This document shows, piece by piece, positions 21,478 to 32,413 of a DNA stretch of 64,000 nt. A model generated the notes under the pieces. The model ran no database searches and was not told the DNA's origin. It saw only the letters and a program-made list of their open reading frames with translations. The position numbers and the translations under genes are program-made. How positions within the stretch are numbered: the first letter of the stretch is position 1; each line of letters opens with the position of its first letter. Source of the DNA: Chimonanthus salicifolius. Taxonomy: Eukaryota > Streptophyta > Magnoliopsida > Laurales > Calycanthaceae. The DNA is taken from the NCBI GenBank assembly GCA_013350335.1, contig CM023532.1, positions 97,459,853 through 97,523,852 on the forward strand, read 5' to 3'.

Positions 21478-22828
21478 CTATACTATTAATAGTTCTTCCG
21501 ATTGCAAACATAAATTTAAAACACCGTATTTTTTGTGGCACAACAACTTTTTGGCGTCGTTGTTAGAGAAAAAAATTAATATATGTTTTTAAATTTTGTG
21601 TTTTTAGAAATACTATTATTTTTGGAAATTTATATTATAGGCAACTATTTCAAATTGGCAGTTTCTATTTTTAGAAACTATAATTTTAGAAGGTTACCTA
21701 AGTTTAAAAGTTTATTTTTAAAATAGTAGAAATTATAGAATCTATACAGATTTGGAAGTCTTAATAAATTTAGAAACTTGTTGAATATATAAATTTCAAT
21801 TTTTAGAAATTTTCTAAACTCAAACATTTTCTTATTTTACGATCTTTCTAATCTTAGAAAGATACTTCATTTTAGGAATATTCTTGTATTGGAAAACGAA
21901 CTAAATTTGGAAAGTTTTAAAACTTCTATCTATTGGAAGTCTTACAATTATGTAATTTTAGAAAAATTCTATTTTTAGAAAGTTATCTAATTTTGGAGGA
22001 GTCTAATCTTAGAAAGTTCTTAATTTAACAAATTTATCTAAGCTTTGAAAGTTTCTAATTATGGTGTCAAATTCTAAATAAATAAATCAATCAATTGAAG
22101 ATCATTGGAAAAAAAATTGTATTCGAATGGATTAATTTTGGGCTTGAACTTCAACTTTTCATTATATTAGTGGAATTTAATTTTAGAAATTTATTTACGA
22201 CCTTGAATTAATTTCAAATTCTTAATTACGTTTTAAATATTTTAATTTCTTTACGAGTTATAACATTAGAAACCTTGGCTTTGGTGATTTTAAGGAGTGC
22301 TTGGATGATATTAAGGAGTGCTTGGAGAGGAATTTTAAAAGAGGATTTCAAGAAGAGATAAGGAATTTTGATGTGTACAAAGGGTTCTAAAGGTTGGTGG
22401 ATTTTGATGTTGACTTTGATTTTCTGTACTTTCTTTATTCAAGATTCCATTAGATTGTAATTTTAATTTCATATTTTGAATAAAATAAAGGTGTGCTAAA
22501 TAGTTTATGGTTTTCCAATTATTTATTTCATGTTTTATGATGATTTGATTTTGTTTTATTTCTTTTTATAAAGAACATGTTTGATTTAATTCAAGGTTTT
22601 TCAAATTACATGCACTGAAATATTTAGACTATTTATAATTTGTTCTTCGATCTAAGGATCTTGTTTTCAAGAGTGTACTAAAATATTTAGATTTGGAGAA
22701 AAACTTTCAATTCTGTTTAGTCTAAGATTTATTTGAGAAATTATTGATTATTGAATTTATGGCTTTTATATAGTTAATGAAAGATTTGAATGCGTGGTTT
22801 ATAATTTATATGAGCTCTATAGTCTACG
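21478..22828 (+). repeat. Athila/Tat-like unit 4
   Basis: Restarts with CTATACTATTAATAG and a degenerate primer site at 21552, then follows unit 1 in order to about 22828, where an unrelated LTR-like sequence begins. It includes a short duplicated segment GATTTTAAGGAGTGCTTGG / GATATTAAGGAGTGCTTGG near 22285-22325. Confidence 0.55.
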
Positions 22829-24436
22829 TAATGCCCCGACCCGAAGGTGGGCCTGGAACGCTACTAATTTTTTTTTTTAATCCTTAGTAACTCATAACTG
22901 GGCTGGATCAATAATTAGGCCCAGAAATAAATGTCACACATGCTCTTTACATGAAGACTCAAACATGTACCATATGTCTATCCGTTTACAAGCACATATC
23001 ATTGTAGTGCATCATGTTTAGGCATATAAGTGGGTTCATTGCGTCTGATCCTTAAAACCACTCATTGCATTAGATCCTCTTAACCTGATTTACTCCTACT
23101 GTAAAGTTAAGTCTCCTCACCGAAAATGTGGGGTATCGTAGTATCTGTGAAATACACAAATATAAATACAATGAATCATATAGTCAAACAAAATACACAA
23201 TTATATACAATACAACATATATTCATAGTATTTCAAATCCTTCTGTCCTATTTTTCGGAAAAACTCTAAGTGAAATGGATATGAGTCACCTAAATGGGTT
23301 ACTATCCATTTTTAATTACAATTATCCATCAATATAATATGGTGCTCAGGCCACTACACATATTGTCTTCTAGAAATGACCATAGAGACATATTGATTTA
23401 AGCCTAGAGAGCTACTTCTCGTATATTGAGTTAGGCCTACAGATATAGGATGCTTAAGCCACTACTCGTATAATGAGTTAGGCCTAGAAATTACTCAGTC
23501 CCTGAACCTTTCTTTTCTACCGAGCGGGGAAGTTAATCCCTCACTTACTGATAGCTACCGGGATGTGTTTCCACTGCGCCACAGATAGAGAGTATCGGCC
23601 TAGAAGTGAATACATAATATATGTATACATACTTATATAAACATAAAGGTTAGTAACATTTATAATTAACAATTTGGTATAAACATCACATAAAAAATCT
23701 AGGGTCTAAACCTAACATGGAATCCTTAACTTAGGCTAAATTCCAAAAACCAGTTCTGGGTTCCTCAGAACATGCCTCGGAACCAGGTACTGTGGTTTCG
23801 AAACTTCCGATCCACTACCTAAACTCTAGATTTTTACAGAACCTTCGGAACTTAGGTTCAGCCCTTCGAAACCTAGGGTTCAGTCCTTCAAAACTTCTGA
23901 AGTTTAGGTCTCGGAACGTCCGAGCCTGCTTCTAAATAGGAAAACAGAAAATTCAGAAATTATGAGTCATGCTCTGCCTTGGAATCTGCCGAGGTTTACT
24001 CGGAACTTCCGAACGGTTCGGAACGTCCAAGAGGGTCTCGGAACGTTCTGTCTGTCCCGTTTAGGCAGAGGATACAACAGTTGGCCTCTGCTCTTTCGGA
24101 ACCCCGAACTGAAGTTTAGAACTTCCGAAGGCCAATTCTTAGAATTTTCGAGAGTCATCTTCTTCCTCTGTCACCTGAAAGAGTGGGCTTTCTGAATTAT
24201 TTTTTCACATCCTTCTGGTCAGATAAGTTATACATTAAGTCCTCTTCCCTTTAGGATGAATTGGATAGTTAATACTAATTGAAAACATCAGATCTTAAGA
24301 GGAAAACCAGTAAAGCACATGAAAATCCATGTTCTCCACTAAACTTCAAATCTGATTTTAAGATTCAAAACTCAACCAAATTAACTTCTGTTTGATCCTA
24401 AACTTGATAGAATTTGAAAATAAACACAATGGTTAA
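22829..24436 (-). repeat. LTR-like fragment family D, probable minus strand
   Basis: Begins TAATGCCCCGACCCGAAGGT and shares TGTCACACATGCTCTTTACA and CAAACATGTACCATA with the sequence at 38039-38260. The CCCCGACCC opening followed by a T-run resembles the reverse complement of an LTR 3' end. The right part (23750-24170) is full of CGGAACTTCCGAA-type dyads. It carries no coding sequence and is cut by the copia LTR at 24437. Confidence 0.45.
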
Positions 24437-25221
24437 TGTTAGTGCCTCGGCTTGGCCAAGACCCTAAGTTTGTCAATTTCATGAGTCGAAAAGAAGCACT
24501 TGATGGAAGCTTGAAGACCCAAGATGATCAAAAGTAAAGATCATGCTCCACTGGATTGAAGTGCATCGTTATGGCAATCATAAAACAGGTATTTGGCCAT
24601 AGATGACTTTAGGTAGTACCCACACTTTAGAGAGGACTATCCTTAGACTTAGAAGAACAAATGGTATGATCATAAAAACACTAGTGAGGTTGCTTGACAG
24701 TGAATTGGAAACGAATTTGGAAATATGAATTAAAGTTCACTGTCAGCATGGCCAGTCTTTTCTCACCAACCCCTCGGTGCAGTTAGGATTGACCCATCAT
24801 AGTCAAAGATTGGTCGGCCTGAATGACATAGGTTCTGGAACATTGAACTGTCATTCTGGGTACGCCTCTGATCGAGAGTCTCGTACGCATCGACCCCTCT
24901 GTGAAAGGCTACAATGACCCCTCTTGGTCAACGACTCCTCGATCAAGATCTTAAGTTCTGAAACTTTGAACTCATGTGGACCGACCCCTCGGTACCATAA
25001 GTGTCGACCCATCGGTGGCAACGACAAGTCGACCAAGAAAGAATATTACCGTTGGGAGTGCCCTTAATGCACAATGGTCGGAATTGTAACGGTAATATTT
25101 CTAGTCACCGACCCCTCAGTGAGACCGACCTGTCGGTACATTACCGTTACTACAACTGGTTGCCTTCGCTATATAAACCAACCTTTAAGCAACCAGTTGG
25201 TCTCCTTCGGAAGGATCAAAT
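24437..25221 (+). repeat. Copia-type LTR family F, 5' fragment
   Basis: Starts TGTTAGTGCCTCGGCTTGGC and matches the LTR at 13137 for about 0.8 kb with the same dyad motifs. It is cut at 25221 by the start of an LTR A. Confidence 0.75.
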
Positions 25222-26635
25222 TGTAACACCCCGGATTTTCAAGTTATAAATAATTACGGAAATTACCCATTTAATTTATGAACTTTAGATATGAATCTTA
25301 GATGAGTAAAATGTTGGGTCTTTGCCCAATTAAGACCCAACGATTTTGATAAATGGTTTCAAATAAATTTAAATGGGGTTGAATTTAAATAGTAATGAAA
25401 TATAATTATAAAAAAGGGGTATGGATTAAGGATATGCGCATGATGAGTGGGAGATATGCATATCCATGTCATAAGCACATAATATGTTGGAATATTTTTT
25501 AAAGGGATCCTTTCCCTTGATTAAGAGTGATATAAGGGAATTATTAAATAAAGAAGATGTCTAAACTAAATAAAGAAATTACCTTGCCGTGTATGAAGAT
25601 AGACTATCCATGAGATGTGCGGATAAGATCTCTTTAAGAGGGGTCTTTTATTGATTAGAGACGGCAAGAGGCAATTACTAAATTTAAGGGGTCTTAGCAC
25701 CTTCTAAGACTGGCTAATGGGGTATTATTAGAAGAGAGGCAGCCACAAGCAAGGGGTACACAACAATGGCTAAATTTAAAGGGAGCATTGCACTTTCTAT
25801 TTAGGAATGAGATTTGCACATAGGATCAATTAAAAGAGGCAACAAGGAGCGCGCATGGCACCTTCTAAGTTGGGATTAAGGGAAGGTTTTAATAAAAGAA
25901 AGGCATCAAGGGTGCATGGCACTTTCTATTTTGGATTAAGTGGAGGTTCTATAAACAAGGGAAGTGCACACGGCAAATGGGATTACAGCAAGGGGTACAC
26001 GCCATTACATTCAAAGAGAGGCGCATAAGGCAAAAGCTTGGAGTAATTTCTATTCCAAAACATCTCTCTCTCTCTCGAATTATATCTCACGGCATTCACA
26101 TACAAAGAAGGGCAGCCAGCAAGTGAGAAAGATCTAGGAGGAGAGAAGGCCAAAGAAGAAAAGAATCGGAAGAGCAATAACCAATCGGAGCGACAGAAAA
26201 CAGGACGAGTCGTGGAACCGGTAAGTGATTTTATGATTTTTGTTTAAAAGATAAGGAACCATAGGGTTCAGCCATGGTGTATGGCCGAACCCCATGGAAA
26301 GGAATTGGGAGCTGAATATAGTGTTTATTAATGGAAAAACATGGTTTAATGTATGGAGTTTTAATGAGGAAAAATATGGGAGTTGATTAATAAATTTTAA
26401 TGATGAAAACCATGGATGGTTAGGAGGTTTTGTATGGATTTTAAAAGAGGAAGCATGGAACCATAGGGTTCGGCCATGCATGGAAGAAGATGATTGGATG
26501 TTTATAAAGTTTTTAATGAACTGTTTGATAGAAGAACATGGAGGGACTTTGGTGATTTCATGAAAAGACATGGTTTAATGTATGAAATTTTAAGGGATGT
26601 TTGAAGGATTCTTGGTGAAGATTCTAGACCATGGG
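25222..26635 (+). repeat. LTR subtype A, 5' fragment
   Basis: Starts TGTAACACCCCGGATTTTCA. Contains the purine-rich leader, the CGGAGCGACAGAAAACAGGA segment (about 26180), one full hairpin at 26264-26293 and one truncated (26467). It is cut at 26635 by a subtype B start. The missing remainder is not found after the element on the right. Confidence 0.8.
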
Positions 26636-27039
26636 TGTAACACCCCGATTTCTCAATGAAGTGGATAATTACGAAAATGCCCCTGGTTTGTTAAATTAAT
26701 TATTTTGTGATGTCAAATAAGGAAATGGTGGGGCCCATTGCTCAAATTAAGATCATAGGAGCACATTATAAATGTCAAGTTTGATTGGATGGGTAATGAA
26801 CATCAATTGGGTCGAAAATGGCTAAATGGGTCAAAGGGCCCAATGGGTCAAAATGGATGATTTGACCACTGTGTAAGCTCAAATTAAATGGGCTCAAGCT
26901 GAACTGATTGGAAATTAGGTATAGCAAAAATGGGTAGGCGTGATGCACAAGTGAAAACCATTTAAAAAGTGGCAAAATCAGCCCATTAATGGGTCAAGTT
27001 GTCAAAACGGGTCAAGGGGCTGATTGGGGACCCAATGGG
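26636..27039 (+). repeat. LTR subtype B, 404-base 5' fragment
   Basis: Starts TGTAACACCCCGATTTCTCA and continues through CGAAAATGCCCCTGG and GGGTCAAAGGGCCCAATGGG-type U3 sequence. It is replaced at 27040 by a new subtype B start. Both starts are preceded by ATGGG. Confidence 0.75.
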
Positions 27040-27052
27040 TGTAACACCCCGA

Positions 27053-27600
27053 TTTCTCAATAAGATGAATATTTACGAAAATGCCCCTGGATTGGTAAAT
27101 TTATTAATTATGATGTTAAATGAGAAAATAGTGGGGCCCATTGTTCAAATTAAGATCCTATGAACATATTATAAGGGTCAAATTATAATGGATGGGTAAT
27201 GTATATCAAATTAGGTCAAAATGGTTAATTGGGTCAAAGAATTCTCAATGGTTGGAATAATTACGAAAATGCCCCTGGATTGGTGAATTCAATAAATGTG
27301 ATTGTAAATAAGGAAATAGTGGGGCCCATTGCTCAAATTAAGATCACATGAGAACATTGTGAATGTCAAGTTTGATTGGATGGGTAATTTCTCAATGAAG
27401 TGGATAAATTACGAAAATGCCCCTGATGTGTTAAATTAATTATTTTGTGATGTTAAGTAAGGAAATGGTGGGGTCCATTGCTCAAATTAAGATGATATGA
27501 GCACATTATAAATGTCAGGTTTGATTGGATGGGTAATGTACATCAATTGGGTCAAAAATGGCTAAATGGGTCAAAGGGCCCAAATGGGACCCATCGGGTC
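27053..27600 (+). repeat. Three tandem U3 repeats of 150-210 bases
   Basis: Each unit starts TTCTCAAT and includes ACGAAAATGCCCCTG, GGGGCCCATTG and TTAAGAT...ATGGATGGGTAAT. Units start near 27053, 27241 and 27388. The minus-strand copy 58204-61633 has the same three units (ends near 61620, 61435 and 61285). Confidence 0.8.
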
Positions 27601-28586
27601 TTACTGGAGTATTTGACCGTTTTGTAATTTTAAATTAAATGGGGTTAAGCCTATTTGATTGGAAATCAAGTGGAGGAAAAATGGGTAGGCTTGATCCATA
27701 TGTAAAAACCAATTAGAAATGACCAAAATACCATAATTGGGTCATGGAGTCAAAAAAGGGTCAAGGAGCTAAAAGTGGACCCAACGGGTCGAGTTGACTA
27801 TGGTTGACCATGTGGACCCTCTAGGGAGCTAAAACACGAGTTAAATCAATTGAGTGGGACTGAAGTGAGTTAGAATTAAATCAAGGGGTGAGTTAACTCA
27901 AGTGCATTAAATGAAATGCATTAAGTATGGTGAGTTGGACATGTGAGTTGGGTGAGTCAGAATGGAAGTCAAATGGGCTATAAATTCAGTGAGTTAAGTG
28001 GAATATGAGGAGGTGTGGTAATCTCAAACAAACCCAAAACAAGTCCCACACGTTGGGGACTTGTTATGGTGAGTTTCATGCAAAACATTAAATGGGAATA
28101 TGGGGGGTTTCTATTCCATTTGGAAACCCCAAGCCTTCAACGTTGGAATGCCAATGGGTGCATTTGTTGGCAGCAAGTGTCCCATTGGTTTAGGCAAGAA
28201 TTGATGAGGGAGTGGAGGGGTTTTGGGGGCTGAATTATTAAAGGAAACAAACACCATGTTGGCCATTTTTCACCATTGAAAAGCCAAGATTCTCCATCTC
28301 TCTCTCCCTCTCTCCAATTCATTTGCTTAAGTGGAACAGCAGAGGTTTTTGGCATCAATTATTCAAGCTTAAAGCAGCAAGGAATTAAGAAAGAAAGAAG
28401 GAAATAAGAAGGAAAGGAAGCAAGGATCAAAAGGCAAGACAAGAGCTTGGAATTTGGTAAGTGTTTCATGGACTTTTGGATTAATAAAGTGGGGTATGTA
28501 TTGGGCCATGGTCATGGCCGAATACACCAGTGTTTAACCTTGATTATGGAGGATTTAAAATGGCAAAAAAAAAAAAAATAACCATT

Positions 28587-29408
28587 GGGTTCGGCCACCA
28601 TGGAGGGCCGAACCCCATGCAAGAGATTGCTTGGTTTTCATGTTTTGAAACATGAAAACCATGGGTCTTATGGACTGTTTTTGGGTTTGGTTTAAGATTC
28701 AAATGCATGTTTTTAGAAAGGGGTAAAAACATGGATCTGAATGACATAGGGACTGAAGGTGTTATGGGCATAAAACAGCGGTTTAAAAGATGGAAATGGA
28801 CCATTGGGTTCGGCCACTTTGCATGGCCGAACCCCATGGAAACAAGTGATTGTTTTTGATAGTTTTTGGAAATTAAAACCATATACTTTGGGACTGATAT
28901 TAGATGTTATTATTTGGATTTAAAATGTATGTTTTGAGAAAGTTAAAACATGGATTTAGATGTTGGTTTCAGACCCAAGATAAAGGGTTAAAAGTTCAAA
29001 ACCAAAGGTCATGGTGTTCGGCCAATGAGCATGGCCGAACCCTATGAAATTGAGCTAATTTTGGATGTTAGTTTGAAAGATAAAAACCTGTTAATAATAT
29101 ACTGTTATTACATGATTATCTGAGGTTTAAAAACAGTAAGAATAACCATTGGGTTCGGCCACCATGGAGGGCCGAACCCCATGTAAAAGAGGGTTGGTTT
29201 TCATGTTGGAAAACATGGAAACCATAGACCTTTGTGGACTGTTTTTGGGAGATTTTTATGTGATAAGGTTACTGATTTTGGGTTGGCCATAGGATGGCTA
29301 AACTATGAGTTTAACATGGCTAAGGGGTAGAGCCAATTAGTATGTAAATAAAGGACATTGTTGAGCAAAAGAACCATAAGGGTTCGGCCATGAGTATGGC
29401 CGAACCCC
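28587..29408. repeat. Hairpin array in 5' LTR B
   Basis: Five inverted repeats at about 28587, 28807, 29012, 29150 and 29380. Two have the variant loop GGGTTCGGCC-ACCATGGAG-GGCCGAACCC, others the usual GGCCAT...ATGGCC form. Confidence 0.85.
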
Positions 29409-29544
29409 ATGGACTGTTTTCATGGGTCATTTTATGGATGCATGTGTGATTTTAAATAGAATTATGGTTGCTGTTTTTATGGCTAAGATGTATGATAAAT
29501 GATGAGCGATCATTAGGAGAATTGGACTTTATGCTAATTCATAA

Positions 29545-29644
29545 NNNNNNNNNNNNNNNNNNNNNNNNNNNNNNNNNNNNNNNNNNNNNNNNNNNNNNNN
29601 NNNNNNNNNNNNNNNNNNNNNNNNNNNNNNNNNNNNNNNNNNNN
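29545..29644. other. Assembly gap (100 N)
   Basis: Exactly 100 N within the 5' LTR. Comparison with 58204-61633 suggests over 1 kb is really missing here. Confidence 0.98.
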
Positions 29645-29748
29645 CTGAACTTAACTCGCGTCGTGACGCCGCTCGCTCTCTTCCGATGTTTATTTTAAAA
29701 AAAAAAAATTAGACTCTGAAATTCTCGGAAAGGGCGGGGCGTTACAGT

Positions 29749-29760
29749 TGGTATCAGAAC
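29749..29760 (+). other. Primer binding site, initiator tRNA-Met
   Basis: TGGTATCAGAAC, two bases after the 5' LTR. It differs by one base from the TGGTATCAGAGC site at 52525. Confidence 0.85.
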
Positions 29761-29984
29761 GAAACGGGAAGTTGAATCTTCTGAAGTAAGATTAAGACGG
29801 TTTCATGTCTCACTGACGGATAAGAATCCCAACTGACCGACTCTTCGGAGTCCGCTGACTGGGGGCTGGATTAATTTACTTCGTAGACTCAGACTGAACA
29901 ATCAATCTAAGAACAACAAAGATTGCAAAGGAAGTATAGTCAACATAAATGGATATACCAAACATAGCAACATAGGAAACACTT

Positions 29985-30275
29985 CCCTGATATCCCCAAA
30001 TGGAGAAACAAACACATGATACTTAGGGAGGTTTTCCCCGAGAACAAGAGAACATAAAGACTTCCCCAAATTGAGAAATGATACTTGATACTTAGGAAGT
30101 TTCCCCAAAAAACAAAGAAAGACAAAGAGTGCTTACTTGGCAATTTTCCCCAAGGACAAGAAACACAAGATGTTTATTTGGTAAAATTCCCCAAACACGT
30201 GACATTATATGATACATAGGAAGAATCCCCAAATAAGAAGTACAAGATGTTGATTAGGGAAAATTCCCCAAAACA
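29985..30275 (+). repeat. Leader with eight TCCCCAAA-type motifs at ~40-base spacing
   Basis: Motifs at 29993, 30035, 30063, 30102, 30147, 30188, 30226 and 30265. The stretch AAGAGTGCTTACTTGG near 30125 recurs as AAGAGTGCTTATTTGG at 52699 in the Tekay-like element leader, which links the two elements. Confidence 0.65.
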
Positions 30276-30296
30276 ATGATTTGTTTGATTTGATTT

Positions 30297-30803
30297 ATGG
30301 TTGTTATTGATATGTTTTGTTGCTGTTATACAGATATGACGAGCAACATAGAGTACACCGAGTTGTGGGACAGAGGGACACCTAGCTGTCCGATAGACCT
30401 AGTTTCTTCTTCCGACGATGCTAGCATACCAAACTTCATCAATGAAGTTGAAAACAGTCAGGACATGGAGGTAAGTCCCGAGTACAATGTTGGGGCCTTT
30501 GTACCCGAAGAGGATGAGGAATATGTCCCAAACATAAGAGAATTTGTAGGGGAGATAGAGCCCGGGTATATGTGCGAGTTGTGCAATCAGGAGGGGCACA
30601 ATTGTATTTACTGCCCCTACCTCCTTGAGGTCATTTGCCCTGTTTGTGGACTGCACGGGCACGGGAAGGAGAGGACTAATTGTCCTTACATTGGAGGACC
30701 GGGAATAATACCCTGTTTGACGTGCGGAGTGTTGGGGCACGTGTCGATGACATGCCCTGACAATTTCTTTGACGATGATGCAGGGTCTTCTACGGAAGAC
30801 TAG
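30297..30803 (+). CDS. 168-residue protein with three CCHC zinc knuckles in a non-autonomous retroelement
   Basis: Uninterrupted ORF, TAG at 30801-30803. The acidic N-terminal part (residues about 20-90) has no recognised fold. The C-terminal part carries three knuckles: C93-C96-H101-C106 and C140-C143-H148-C153 are perfect CX2CX4HX4C, and C114-C117-H122-C129 has a longer last gap (X6). The tail is acidic (NFFDDDAGSSTED). CCHC knuckles bind single-stranded nucleic acid in retroelement Gag proteins, so an RNA-binding or packaging role is plausible. No Retrotrans_gag core, protease or polymerase follows. The better start may be Met14 (ATG at 30336), just after a TTGTTGCTGTTATACAG stretch that looks like a splice acceptor. 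Openness in an element with otherwise broken sequence is notable. Expression is unknown. Confidence 0.6.
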   Translation: MVVIDMFCCCYTDMTSNIEYTELWDRGTPSCPIDLVSSSDDASIPNFINEVENSQDMEVSPEYNVGAFVPEEDEEYVPNIREFVGEIEPGYMCELCNQEGHNCIYCPYLLEVICPVCGLHGHGKERTNCPYIGGPGIIPCLTCGVLGHVSMTCPDNFFDDDAGSSTED

Positions 30804-31435
30804 GTTAAGAGGTAGAAAGAAAGGTTAGGGAAATGGAAATATTTTGTAAGGGTGTATTTTGTGATTCTAAGGGTTTGTTTTACCCTATCAACCCTTGTAT
30901 GGTGATGGAAGTTTAAATGATTTTCAATAAAGTATGCAACTTTAGGAGTTCATGAGGACTTTGACACTGAGATGTATGTGAATAATTATTGGAGTATATT
31001 GAGATGTGGTATGGGTGCGTCCCTCACGTGATATTGATGATTGAGACTGTGGGAACTCGATACGAATTACGGAGACTTGGTCCCGTAGGGTTACCATTGA
31101 GGAGTGGGTCCCTCGCATGCTATGCGCTGGAGGGCACTCTCACGACTGTTTGGCACACTAGATGTGCTAGAATGCGCAGAGCTAGGTACTATTTTACCTG
31201 GTGGGGGTGGTACTAGCTTCGTCAGACGCGGAGTGACCGTCTTAGAGCTTGACTGAATCACCTATGAGGTGAAGGGATGCAAGGCGAGGTAGACAGGATC
31301 ACGTTGGACGTGGGTCTTCTGCTTGGTAAGTCATGAGCCCTAAGTCTTGCAAGGGGTCAGGATATAATTGTGATTTGATATGGTTACCACAGTCTTATAG
31401 TGATTCATTTGAATGTTGTTCTTACGGATATTAAA
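30804..31435 (+). other. Internal non-coding stretch of the non-autonomous element
   Basis: No conserved motif seen. A short frame over 30989-31216 has no recognisable domain. GC is somewhat higher than in the surrounding DNA. Confidence 0.4.
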
Positions 31436-31439
31436 TCAT

Positions 31440-31855
31440 GGATAGATGATACTCATGGACAGAGTGATACCAAGGATGGATGGTTTCCATGAATGGATTA
31501 TACCCATAAGTGGGTTATTTCATGGATAGTTATTAATCATACATAAATGATACTCATGGACAGAGTGATACCAAGGATGGATGGTTTCCATGAATGGATT
31601 ATACCCATAGGTGGGTTATTTCATGGATAGTTATTAATCATACATAAATGATACTCATGGACAGAGTGATACCAAGGATGGATGGTTTCCATGAATGAAT
31701 TATACCCATAGGTGGGTTATATTCATGGATGGTTAGTAACTGTGTTTAGATGATGCTCCTGGACAGAGTAATACCAAGGATGGATTGTTACCATGAATGG
31801 ATTATACCCATAGGGGTTATATTCATGGATGATTATAAAACAGGGATAGATGATA
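31440..31855 (+). repeat. 101-base tandem repeat, about four copies
   Basis: ACTCATGGACAGAGTGATAC anchors at 31451, 31552 and 31653, and a diverged copy (GCTCCTGGACAGAGTAATAC) at 31755. Each unit contains several CATGGATGATTA / TACCCATAGG sub-motifs. The first three copies are almost identical. Confidence 0.9.
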
Positions 31856-32233
31856 TTTACTGAAAGCGAAACACCAGGGATAGATGTATTTAACCATGGG
31901 TGATTATTCCCATGGTGGTTTGGATTGATGCCGGGAATTGGTATCGTGGAAGTTGGAACAAAAGTTGTTAGTCACATAGAGACTTATGTGCAAAGAAAGA
32001 TGTGTTTAAATTTGGAGATATACTCAACGGAAAAGATAGGTGTCTGGTGAAACTTGAATGGGAAACTATGGACGACTGCCGAGTTAGACTGATCACCTGG
32101 CTCTGTAGTTAGCCAATGGAATTCCAGGAGAATGTAACTAGAAACCTAGTTAAAATGGAATCAGAAAAAGCTTTGAGCATAGGCTCGTGTTGACAGACTG
32201 CCTCACACGAAGAGTAGATGAACAGAACAAAAG

Positions 32234-32373
32234 GTGTTACGGAACCAAGTGATTCAATTTGTCAAAGTGGTGTGGATCGACATGGTAATGAAGAAGTCAC
32301 TTGGGAAATTGAAATCGGAAATAAGAATAGCACACTCTGAGATATTTATGGAATCGTTTAGAACCCTACTTCG
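32234..32373 (+). pseudogene. Chromodomain relic at 3' end of the non-autonomous element
   Basis: Shows LRNQVIQFVKVVW, then after a 1-base loss RHGNEEVTWEIE, then back in the first frame SEIRIAHSEIFM. This parallels the chromodomain at 2290-2427 residue by residue. It shows that the element derives from a Tekay-like chromovirus by loss of everything between the leader and the last part of pol. It is followed by the same TTCGGGACGAAAATTTT and AAAAAGAGGG stretch before the 3' LTR. Confidence 0.8.
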
Positions 32374-32413
32374 GTCGATTTTCGGGACGAAAATTTTAAA
32401 AAGAGGGTTATAT

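Larger units (their letters stand above)
27040..29746 (+). repeat. 5' LTR subtype B, contains assembly gap
   Basis: Starts TGTAACACCCCGATTTCTCA and ends CGGGGCGTTACA. It is longer than its 3' partner and carries the hairpin array at 28587-29408. The 100-N gap hides the part corresponding to 32650-33840 of the 3' LTR. Confidence 0.85.

Noticed and set aside
30399..30740. 113-residue minus-strand frame opposite the zinc-knuckle ORF
   Set aside because: Shadow of the plus-strand ORF, which has the ordered CCHC pattern.
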